From Mesocentrotus franciscanus (Eukaryota > Echinodermata > Echinoidea > Camarodonta > Strongylocentrotidae), in assembly GCA_037976565.1 (NCBI GenBank), contig CP137667.1, forward strand, positions 4,364,299 through 4,428,298: a stretch of 64,000 nt of DNA. The letters run 5' to 3'. Within the stretch, counting starts at the first letter, position 1. Each line of letters begins with the position of its first letter. Under the pieces are notes generated by a model. That model saw nothing but the letters and a program-made list of their open reading frames with translations. It did not search any database and was not told where the DNA came from. Below, one piece after another: positions 31,624 through 42,300 of the stretch. The translations under genes and the position numbers were made by a program.

Positions 31624-31789
31624 TATAATATGATTAGCGCGTAAGTGTATGTAGATCCCCTATATTACAAAGCAAGTACCTCTTACAGTCGAAGGAATAG
31701 TCCTCTCCTCAATTTAATTTTTCCCATCATCTTTTTAAAGAAAATCAAAATGCTTCACAATTATTTGGACTTTTGATCCAATTCATTTT

Positions 31790-32344
31790 ATTGCAGGCAT
31801 TTATTGTATTTGTGATGTGTAAAAATGTTTAACACAATTTTTAAGTACCGTGGCAAGACAAACACTTCAAACCATGTTTTCAATCATGTAGTAGAATCTG
31901 TTTCAACAGGGGAAAACAACGAAACTCAGACAATAGTCATGGATAACAGTGGATGGGGGGGGGGCTAGATATTATGGCACATTTAATATCCTGTGATGTT
32001 TTCAGTTAAATAGAGTGTCTATCTAAGTAATGCAAACAATTCCCATGGCTATAGAAATTTTAAAGGGAATGTTTACCCTGATAAAAAGTTGGTTTTGATA
32101 AGGGCAGAAAAATAGAGAAACAGACTTTATGAATCTCGATCTTAGTGATTGTTTTTGAAGGAATAAATTTTTTTCATAAAAAGGACTCTGTATCATGTGC
32201 AATTTCTTTCAATATCTATATCTTTGGTGCATGGAGTATTTATATATATACATATCGGGAACCTCCCTGTAGATAGAGAAATATTGATAATGTCAGTGAT
32301 TAAGGGCAATAACTGTACAAGATTCTCTTTTAGGAGCCACGTCG
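31790..32344. other. End of unit B
   Basis: 31795-31985 matches 10785-10990 of unit A, including the poly-G run. The rest holds nothing recognised. Confidence 0.5.
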
Positions 32345-33334
32345 GGATGGGGTCTAGCTAACAAGACGTATTAGTAGACTTCATAGTAATCTTGGACACG
32401 TCAGCTTGAGTATATGATTCAAATTTTTCAAAGAGAGGAATATCCTCATTAATTGAATCAACAAACCTAGTGTCAGGGACAACATTATAAGCATCAATTT
32501 CGTCTCTAATCCTCCTCATCTTTTCCTCCAAAATTAGAGAAAACTGAGAGCTCAAATAAGACGCCGAGTCATGTATGGGCAGATGACCAGACTTCTTATT
32601 CAAGAGAGAATAGATGATCCCATAAACTTCCTTACAAGTGCAAGAGCTCAGTTTCTCCTGAAAATAATCGATTTTTGCTAGACTAATGACTTTACTAACA
32701 TGATCATTTTGCTCCAAAATGTGCTTTCGGTCCGAATCCAGCCTTGTTTTTCGCCATTTTCTTTCCACTTGACGGCGTCGCTGGCAAGCCACAAGGGTGG
32801 ACTCATTGAACCAGGGATGAACGTAACTTTTGGGAGCAGGATCTTGTCTTGGGTGGAGCATGAGCGTCAATAATCTTAGTGATCTCTACACTATACCAAT
32901 CAAAAGAGGCATCACAATCACAATCAAGAGGTCTTAGTGACACTAATTCATCCAATGCATTCATGAACTTTATTTTATCTAACTTGCGATAATTGCGTAA
33001 GGTCTCGATAATCGAACCAGGCCTGGTTTTCTGATTTCTCAAGGAGAAATGTATCATGTAATGGTCTGATGAACACATTTCTAACGTTTTATAATCATAT
33101 AAGAAAGCATCGTCACGAGTGAAAACAAAATCTAAGGTGTGACCTAGGTTGTGGGTTGGGCCGTTGACATGTTGCACCAGCCCATGCAGCAGCACTAATA
33201 GTATTCATAATGTGTTTGACATCATTCTTTGACGCATTTTCCCAATGTACATTGAAATCACCTAAAATTATCAACTTCCCTGGAATCAAAGAGGTTTCAC
33301 TAATAAATTCATCAAACTCGGTAAGGAATTATCA
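32345..33334 (-). pseudogene. LINE endonuclease and linker fragment (non-LTR retrotransposon)
   Basis: Read on the minus strand from 33334 downward: GDFNVHWEN, then HTLDFVFTR, then SSDHYMIHFSL, which are the conserved asparagine and histidine motifs of an APE-type endonuclease from CR1/L2-like LINEs. A frame change at about 33190 and another near 32850 break the frame; the linker region continues to a stop near 32358. The reverse transcriptase part is missing. It starts exactly where the GTPase exon 7 fragment ends. Confidence 0.75.
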
Positions 33335-33531
33335 GCTCGCAGGATGCAGGTCTCTACTATTTTCAACAGGGCAATATGTTTTTATTTTGTCCATCTCGTG
33401 GTTGTCTGCGGTGTAGTTCTCAATGAAGAACACACTTCTCTTATCCATGCCTGAAGATACGATATCTCCAAAGATCGAATTTATGTCGTCTATACGGTCC
33501 TCGAATGTAATCACCATTCTAGGATAGGCAC
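33335..33531 (-). pseudogene. Inverted fragment of the GTPase last exon
   Basis: On the minus strand an acceptor-like GGAATAG precedes GAYPRMVITFEDRIDDINSI, then KRSVFFIENYTADNHEM, clearly homologous to exon 7 of genes A to C. A frameshift follows at about 33387; the other frame then gives IALLKIVETCILRAD, after which LINE sequence takes over. It is more diverged than A, B and C are from each other. So it is an old, broken family member cut by a LINE. Confidence 0.85.
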
Positions 33532-33689
33532 CTATTCCAATACAAAAAACCAAGCAAGGAAAAATGGGGTCAATTTCACTGGAACCAGAAGAAAGCGATT
33601 CTTTTCACATGATATCAAGATTAGGGTCTTGTGTATCTGCACAGGCAAACGTTTGTCGGTGTAGGTCGCATGATAGTCATACGTTCAGA

Positions 33690-35575
33690 TAGGTAAAGCC
33701 CCAATCACACCGAACTAGTTCTCACTACGTTCTGTAAAATGTTGCCAAACGGGCTCAAACTGTGTGCGAACGGAGTTGAACGTAGTAGCAACTGTTTACG
33801 ATCTGTTTAAAGTTGATACTTATAGGAAATAAAATCAAATAAATATAGTTTATTTTATAATTGAATGAGTTATTAAAGCAATTTATGCAGCTAACATGCC
33901 ATGAAAGTGTGCAGTTTTGTGTTTTATGAAAATCAAATTTCACTAAATTGACTCTATCCTGACCTACGAAATCGCCTAAGGGAAAGTGGCTTTGTGAGTG
34001 ACGTCAGAGCCGGGATATGCTTCACGCAGCTATAGGGACTAACTGCGATCTACACACAAATGTTCATAGAGTGGATGTCAGTCCACTCTCTCAAAACGAT
34101 TGAAATATTGCCTGAATGGTCAATATCTGACATACAGTTGTCCTCTCCCGTCCTGAAACATATCCTAATGTCAATATTCATGTCATTATTGGCATTGAAA
34201 AAGTGACAATATCCGTAAAATAACTGTTTACAACTCAACTTTTTCACCGGCTTTAGCTTGCCAGCTGAGCTGTATGTACACGGAGATAGTATGAAAAATC
34301 AACCTAGCTGTGTTTCAAAACAAAATTACCTATAGTAGAATCATGTTCCGAGGTGGAATTTCCTTTGACATAACAATGAATAATGTTTCTTCTCCATTTT
34401 CATTTGTCGATAACTATAATTCCATAGAATAGTGTATTTCTCGCCGTTTTGTTTTGGTTTGGTTTCGTAAAGTTTCGTCTATCGCGACTGAAATGCAAGC
34501 GTATAGTACTGTGTGTGTGCGGTGTGCAGTGCAGTCACGTTTACGTGTGTTTTGATGTGCGCGCAGGTAATATAAATCCGCCAGCGATACTAAATTCAAT
34601 CAGCGATCAGCCGTGTAGGTAATGCGGCTGCCAAGAGCCGCACTACTCGCAGATGAATCGTAACAACAGCAGAATCGCCTCGATTTTATAGCCATGATAC
34701 GATCGACTAAATGAAATATTCTTCGATTTGTTTGAATTTTATTTTATTCATAATAATGATCAAATCAATACTAACTGTTTTTTTCATAGTGGAAGAGGTG
34801 AAGTCTCCGACTGATATGTCAAAGTGAAACTACATGGTGGTAAAAATCGCCGGCACCCAAATCCCCATATATGCAGGCTTGCTGTACAACAAAGCCGGGG
34901 ACACAGCCATAGTTTCACCTTCTTTTCCCCATTTGTCAACGTTTTTATTTCACAAATAATACATTTCTTAGAATATCAAGATGGAAATATTAATGAGAAG
35001 TAACTTACAAACGATGTTGTATTATAATTTATTCTATAGTAAGGGTAAAATAACACATAAGTTGAAGCTGTGTTTTCAGCCTTATAATGTTATACATGCA
35101 TTCTACGAGATACCCGGAAGTGGCACACTAGCCACGCCTCCCTTTTCCTACGTCACAGCTAAAGGCCGTTTCGGATGACAATAGGGCAAATTTGTCCCAG
35201 AGAATAGGGTGATTGTTTTCACCCTAATTTCGCTTTTTTGGAAGTGTTATATTGTTTGAATGTCATCCAAGCTCATTGTATGGCTTATAAGCTTTCTGTA
35301 GATATGAATATCTCATATTTAGGGCTCTTCTATGAATATCAACTTTAAGAACTTCATGGACGGGCTCGGACTGGCTAGTACGGGAGAGTGCTCTAGAACT
35401 TTGAGCCTGTTCAAAATTTTCCCCGTCCTGCAATTAGACGGAGTGACAATGTACTTAAAACGAGGAGGACGTACTATTAACGGACTGATTGCCGTACTAT
35501 GAACGGAATTACCGTACTTCGATCCTACTAGGAACGTGTTACAGCGTGCTGTGGTCGAGCATCAATTAGCAGCAG
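33690..35575. mobile_element. CTAGTTCTCACTACGTTCT-family element, copy 2, split by an insertion
   Basis: 33690-33810 matches 30247-30365 of copy 1, and the sequence resumes at 35345 with TTAAGAACTTCATGGACGGG, exactly as in copy 1 at 30358. The part from 35385 to 35575 matches the reverse complement of about 30690-30880, so the copy is rearranged relative to copy 1. Confidence 0.7.
33811..35344. mobile_element. 1.53-kb element with TTAA target duplication
   Basis: AGTTGATACTTATAG at the left and the reverse complement AGTTGATATTCATAG at the right are inverted ends. TTAA flanks both sides (33807-33810 and 35345-35348), and copy 1 of the host element has a single TTAA at the same place (30357-30360). 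TTAA specificity is known for piggyBac and Kolobok transposons. No transposase frame is seen. Confidence 0.85.
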
Positions 35576-35584
35576 TATAAGCCC

Positions 35585-35845
35585 CCATCACATCAAACTA
35601 GTTCTCACTACGTTCTGGAACCGTCCTAGAAAATCGTAAAAACGGGTTTTGGTCGGGCTAGAATGTGTAAATATTTTCTATAATACGATCCTAGATCGTT
35701 CATAAACAGTCCTCAATACGTCCATCTCGTCTGTACCCCGTCCACAGTCAGTTCATATAATGTTCAGATCGGGAAAACTTGCCATTTTCAAACAGTCCGT
35801 CCATAATCACTTTAAACCAGTTCTTAACTAGTTCTACCTCAATAA
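35585..35845 (+). mobile_element. CTAGTTCTCACTACGTTCT-family element, partial copy 3
   Basis: Begins TAAGCCCCCATCACATCAAA and matches 30247-30560 with gaps. The right end is missing. Confidence 0.6.
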
Positions 35846-36084
35846 TGCTAAATATATTACTCATTGCGGATGTAGTATCGAAAATAATATCGCTAGTGAT
35901 ATTCGTTTGTCTCGCAATGTATGGTCAATAAGGGATCTAAAAGATCACGAACCTCAAATCGTGGATGAACATGTGCTAAAATTTGGCCTGACAACGTGAA
36001 ACAACCAAACGCATGCGCAAATCGCCGAAATGACGTCACACCTTTGGTGTCGTCTATGTCGACGTGACAAACGAAAAGGCCCTA

Positions 36085-36254
36085 TATTTTCACAACACTG
36101 AGCGGGGATTTGGCAAAGCACGCGTCTTGTGCTATGTTCTTGCCAATCGTAGGACTCTTTTCTCTCTATAACCAAATCAAATGAACCTCTTTGAAAACGA
36201 TACTACTTCTAAATCTTGTACCGTATAAAAGATTGCAACTCCGTATGCCACGTC
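36085..36254 (+). promoter_or_regulatory. Conserved upstream region of exon 1 of gene C
   Basis: Matches 14870-15019 and 17385-17498 upstream of the other first exons, sharing CACAACACTGAGCGGGG and ATAACCAAATCAAA. TATAAAAG lies at 36224-36231, but only 24 nt before the ATG, too close for a start of transcription that leaves any 5' UTR. A TGACGTCA site lies at about 36031. The region probably includes 5' UTR; the promoter itself is not located. Confidence 0.35.
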
Positions 36255-36327
36255 ATGGCGATAATTAATGTAAAGAACATTCTCATCGGAATCTTTGGAT
36301 TAATGCTTTTGGGGTTTATTGCTTACG
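36255..36327 (+). CDS. Gene C exon 1 (hydrophobic N-terminus)
   Basis: ATG at 36255 opens MAIINVKNILIGIFGLMLLG and continues FIAY; phase 1 donor GTGAGT at 36328. No earlier in-frame ATG is needed. The context GTCATGG is shared with exon 1a. Confidence 0.7.
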
Positions 36328-39300
36328 GTGAGTATCATTATGGATCCGTATTGTGTTTACCATAATATAATGTTGGGATATTTGCTCTTTACAAAACTTG
36401 ACTAATTCATATTGTACTCTGTGGTTGCAGGCATGCATCTCTATCCTCCACCCCTCTATCTTCCCACTCCTCCCCAGCCCCCCCCCCCTGCTTTCTCTTT
36501 CTCCCCCTTTGTGTCCCCACAGCCCCCTCTCTCTCTCTCTGTCTGCCCCTGTCCCTTTTCATGATTATATTGTTTTAACTGACGCTATAAGATTAGTTAC
36601 ATCCTAGAAACTTCTCTTTAGCCGTACGTGTACGAGTTTACCCCCACAGAGATATTTATTAACTGATTGATTGATTTATCTATTATATATTTATTTTATT
36701 ATTTATTTATTTCATTTCCTGTTTAATTTCAACACTAGATGTCATTAAATGTTGCCCTTGAGAACCCTGTATAAAAACAATGCAAGAAAGTTCTCCAAAA
36801 AGAGAGATAGACAAATAGAGGGTAAAAACCTTACCAAGTAAATAATGTATAAAAGGGGTAAAAGGGAATGGCAAATGGAAGAGGATGGAAATAAATAGAA
36901 AGCAAGAGAGATATCACAAAAAGAGATAAAGGGATCTAAAGGAGTAAATCACAACAATTCTCCCATCCCAATCTGTTAAGATGCTTTCACTACTTTCTTT
37001 CAGCTGAACAATAGACATCTATCTCTCGGTATACGTCCTTCTTGAACTTAAGTCTAGACCCCCGTTATTGCTCTCGCCAACCATCTTAATTTTTATTTTT
37101 GCCACTATGAATCTAGCATACCCTTGAATTTTCAACATTTCTCGCTACTTTGCAATATCCAAATTCTCTACTGATCTAATCTTTCTCCCTTGTCCCTTTC
37201 TCTTTTCACGCTGAATTTGGAAAATGGATCCTATTCAATGTTACAGTGCTTTAACTGAAAAATATGAACCATGAACTCGAATGAGTTTTTTTTATAATTC
37301 TTTTCAGATAAAGAGCACAGTCTCTTACCAATTGTCATCGTGCTCATTGTAAGCACGACCTTTGGACTGGCTTGGTCTATCGACAACACAGAGAAGACTG
37401 GAAAGAGTAAGGACAAAATAATCTTCTTTTTAATTTTTTTTTTTTTTTTGGATAGGGGGCGATAAGGAAGATGCAGTAGAAAAGGAAAAAAAAATGTCTT
37501 TATCGTGAACATATAACTATAATTCGCCATAGGTTAGAAGCTATTTGTATCGTAGTAAAAATGTTCTTGTATTGGTTTCATTCTAGAATGTAACATCACA
37601 CTAATACTATTATGCGTATACACTAAGTATTAAACGTGTAAGTTGATGTATGTCTTAAAACTCCTTTTTTTCTCACTGAATTTCCGTAGAACCTTTTAAT
37701 CCGACAGTGTAAAGCTTTCTGTTGCATTCTTCCCTAGAAGGCTTGTTACACATGTAACATGCATTTATTAAAGTTGAGATATGCCTACCTATATCTTAGT
37801 TTCTGCATGTCCACATTTCCTTCACGAAATCAAGCGCAACCCATCGATATTGAAGACCACGAAACTCAAATTCGCCAACTACGAGAGAAAATTTTCAACT
37901 ATCGGCCGGGCAAATGGACCTTAAGAGATGTGAGTGATGAATTCAAGAGGCCACCTAAGATCAGACTGGGTGTCTTCGGTGTCCAGAATTCAGGCAAGAG
38001 TACATTGCTCAACTCACTCCACTTCAGCTTAACAGGTGCACAAACAAATTTATATATTTTTTGTAAATCAATTTCTGCTTGCACCTAGTAAAAAATGTAA
38101 TTACTCCCAGGAATCCTGAGAGTAGCTAGCCTATTTTCCTAATGGTGGATTGATCGATAATAATAAGTCAGAATTAGGAGAGCTCAGGTATTTCTTTCCA
38201 GTTCATCATTCCTGTGCCATGGACCAGTGATGGCCTGGCGGTAGAGCCGCTGCCCGGCAAGCAGTAGATTGAAGGTTCAAATCCCACTGGTCCCAATACT
38301 TGTTCTAACTTGTTTTTAATTTAATTACAAGATCGAGCACGCGGTCTCTATTTTTACTGGGTGCAACCCACAATTTCTTTACAAACTGAAATTACTCAGA
38401 GGACGTTCAAAATAGACTAATAATATATAATAAATATATAAAATTATATTAGAATGGTTTGGAAAGCTGGAGCGAGGAGTTCTATGTCACACTTTCGGTT
38501 TTCGGATCGCGAAAGGATGTCAATTTGGCGATGGCCTCGTTGTAAATGTCTGCTAACTGGCAACCGCTGTCCTCTGTTCTTGTTGTTCGATGCGGTGCTT
38601 CATTCTGCCGGTGCAAGTTTGAAGAAGGTGTCTGAACTAACACACTGAAACTTTCATTCAGTTAAATAATGTTGGATGTGTCTTACAACTTTGTTTCTCA
38701 AATATTATATTAATAGTCGGTCGACACTGTGAATTTAGCACAGACGTCCACCTTTTTTTCCATTTATGGGAAATTCAACCTATGTAGGTACTTGAACAAG
38801 TACCTTGAATTCAATTGAAAAAATTATAAATTTTGAGAAAAAATGCGTCGAGCCTGTTATGGAACCGAATTCTTCATATAACATGTTTTATTCACTTACA
38901 ACTAACCCGCCGACGTAGTCTTGACCTTTCACTTTTACGACATTTTAAATTCTCTTGAATGAAAAACCGTGGAGGGACAATAACAAACTATTAGTGTTGA
39001 ATTCAAATCAATTATTCGGCTGTAATAGCCCCTCCAAAACGATTCCATTTGTCGAATTTGTCATGCTACAATTACTTTATATTGAAGTGTAATTCCAATA
39101 CATAAAAAATTGTTGTTTTATCATATAAATTATCTGCATATTTCCAATGTAAACATTTCCCCTTTTACTATAATGTAGTCTACCTTTCGAATAACAAGCG
39201 AGAAAAAAATCTTTACTGTTTGTTATTGCTTTTGGCGAACAAGAGACAGTGGTATGTAGGTTCACCAGAGCTGACCACATGTTTACAATAGACCATACAA

Positions 39301-42300
39301 TACCAACATAGGAGTTGCTATGTCAGACGTGTTGTATGTAGCATCACCAGGAAAAGAAAGGTAATGTGGAGGTATTGTATGAAAGAATGCAATTCTTTTG
39401 TGAGCATGTGCTGAGCTGGGGGAAGTTACGTACATGCCACTGTCTCTGTTAGATCACTAATGAATGACTGATGATGTCACAAGATAAATGAGATCTGGAA
39501 CATTTTTTTAAGAGTGCAGCTCACCAGGTCTGAGAAAATAATGTTTAAAAATATTTAAAAATCTATGAAATACATTTAGATGTTTGAATAACAAAATATG
39601 TAAGGTAGGCTTGCGGTTGCAACATACGAGAGGGGGATTAGGGAGTCTCCTGATGACGGATAGTCAACCTGTTCGAAACGTCGAGCCACTCCTACTACCC
39701 ATCCTCTTCAACCGGCGATATAGTTTTCCTTAGAATTATAAGCTAAGAAAGATTACGAGCAGTCTTTGTCGAGACTACCAACAGTCTATTCAGGACTACA
39801 CACACTCAAGACTAAAAGACTACCGACAGTCCTTTTCAGGACTCCCCAATCCTCGCCCCTCTCTCTCTCGCATGGTGCAACTGCAAACCTACCGTACTGT
39901 ATATCTACATCACCATGCAAGCCGATACTATGGTGGCCCTCAAGGGACATCGCAAATAGACGAAATTCACGATATCGTCAATTTCGTCGTGAATAATTGG
40001 CGATAAAATTCACGACAGCGCGAATAAACGAAATCGCGAATTATTCACGACGAAATTGGCGACGAAATTCACGATATCGTCAATTTCGTCGTGAATAATT
40101 GGCGATAAAATTCACGCCGTCGTTAAATTTTTTCGTGAATAATTGGCGATAAACGTGACGACGAAGTTCACGCCTGGCGGATTTCGTCGCCAATTACGTC
40201 GTCTATTTATTTTTGCCTGCTTGAACGGTAACCAAAACCAGCCCCCTGAAGACGATTATGACCAGACGTTTTTCCATGATTTCTCTGAAAATGGTAGGTT
40301 TTAACTGCACATCATGCTCTAGATCTATATTTGTATTTTATCTTTGACAATATAGGGATAAAGACAATTTTACAGCGGAATAAGTACCCGGTATGCAATT
40401 GATAGTAGATCTAGATCTATTTAACATTAAATTGTCAGTTGCACTTAATGCATTGTCCCATACGTTCACTTACATGTTGTAATATCCATTGGCATTGCCA
40501 ATGCAATATCGCGTTTAGCGAACTCAAAGTCAAACTGAGCTGATCCAACAAAAAGTCGATGTAAATCTAGTAATAGCTAGCAGCAGCTAGCAGAAGTAGC
40601 ATCTGCGAATCAGGGATGACTTGTTTACTAAATAAGCTTACAAGGTTACAGCCTGTAATTTACGACCTGGTTTAGATCAGGGAGGTGAAAGAAAGGAGTA
40701 AAAACTCTTGTAATTTATTCAAACGCATTCTTGAGTTCTAAAGCGTAACAATGGGATTTGTAACATTCCACTTGGCTTTGAAGTTCCATGCTCCGAGCCG
40801 CGCTTCCACTGCGGGGATTTTTGGAGGCCAGGCACTAGTTTAACATTTATTATAAGATATTAAATTACCGGCAAAATGTCAGTGTAAATTATAAACTTTA
40901 TATGGGGATTGTATTGGGAATAGTGCATCAAACAATTTTTCAAATTTAGGACTCCGTCCTTCCTATAATTTGTGTGCTAGAGTTGGTAAAAGAAAAATTA
41001 CATCCTGACAAAAACTCAATATTTTAGGATAATGCGCTAATTTGTGCATCTTTTAATGTCCGTTATGTAATCCACGATTTACAATCTTCAATAACTTTAA
41101 GTTTGCTAATGCGTGTTTTCGCGTGTTTTTTTTTTTATTTTTGCAATTGGAAAAAAGGATGAAATTACACCAGTTTGTGTTCGCTTGTTCTACTTTTTAC
41201 ACATTCAACAATGGATGAGAAATCATTGAAAGAGACAGCGAACAGTTGCTGTGATACCATTTTCTGATGTAGGAATTCTAAATCCTGAAATTTCATGCGC
41301 TTTTTTATCTCACCACCTGGTCAACAAATGCAGATTAGCGCATAACTTTTCGGCGGCTTGGAGCATGGGGTCAAAGGAGAGCAGCTTGATTCCAGTCCTT
41401 CTCTATCACGTCCCTGCTTAGATCTAGACCTAGTCACGTCACCTAGTCTAGATAGACCTAGGCTAGACCGAAAATTTCTTTCGTTCGTTAGCCTCTGATT
41501 TGGGTAGGGTTGGCTCCTCTCTTTAGAGACAGAAGCCGACCATAGGGACTGCATTGCATACTCGGTGTTACGGTTCTAAACACCAAATTCCGGCCAAACT
41601 TTTGGACTAAAATGTCACCTGTCTTTAGCGGATTTAGATCTATAGACTATCCGATGCATTTATTTTTGAAAATTAGGTCCAGGCTAAAATAGATTCTACA
41701 TCGGTTCCACTTACTAGATTGAATGTATGATGCGTTAAAGGGTCTTTTTTCCAGGTTTTCTTCGTCGAAATGAACTCCGCTCCGTGTTGAAATTTTTGCA
41801 GCGCATGGGCAGTAACAATTTCAACACGGAGCGGAGTTCAATTTTGACGAAGAAAACCCCCGGAGAAAATCAGGGAAAAAAAGACCCTTAAACGCATCAT
41901 ACATTCAATCTGGTAAGTTCAATGGCCTGCTTTCAAAAGGGGATATATTAATTATGAGTATAGATATTTATTATTACCTATTTTGTTTGAAGGGGTTCTA
42001 TTAATTATGAACAGAGGGTATGGGTTGTTTTAGGGTGATGAGAAGGAAGTGGGCATAGTCTGGATGGTCGGGGGCTAACGGGGGAGGAGGGGATTCATTT
42101 GGCAACATTCCCTTTAATCACCAATCCAACCCCCCCCCCATCCCCGCTAGCCCCTTATCTTTGGTGATAACATACATTAAATGAGCTGTAAAGGTATATG
42201 AGCATTTGTCTACATCAATAACCCACTTCTTGTAATGGCCAAATTTAAACTGATTGAATCTTTGCGCAGCACAAAACGTACGACCATTCGGTACAAGGGT

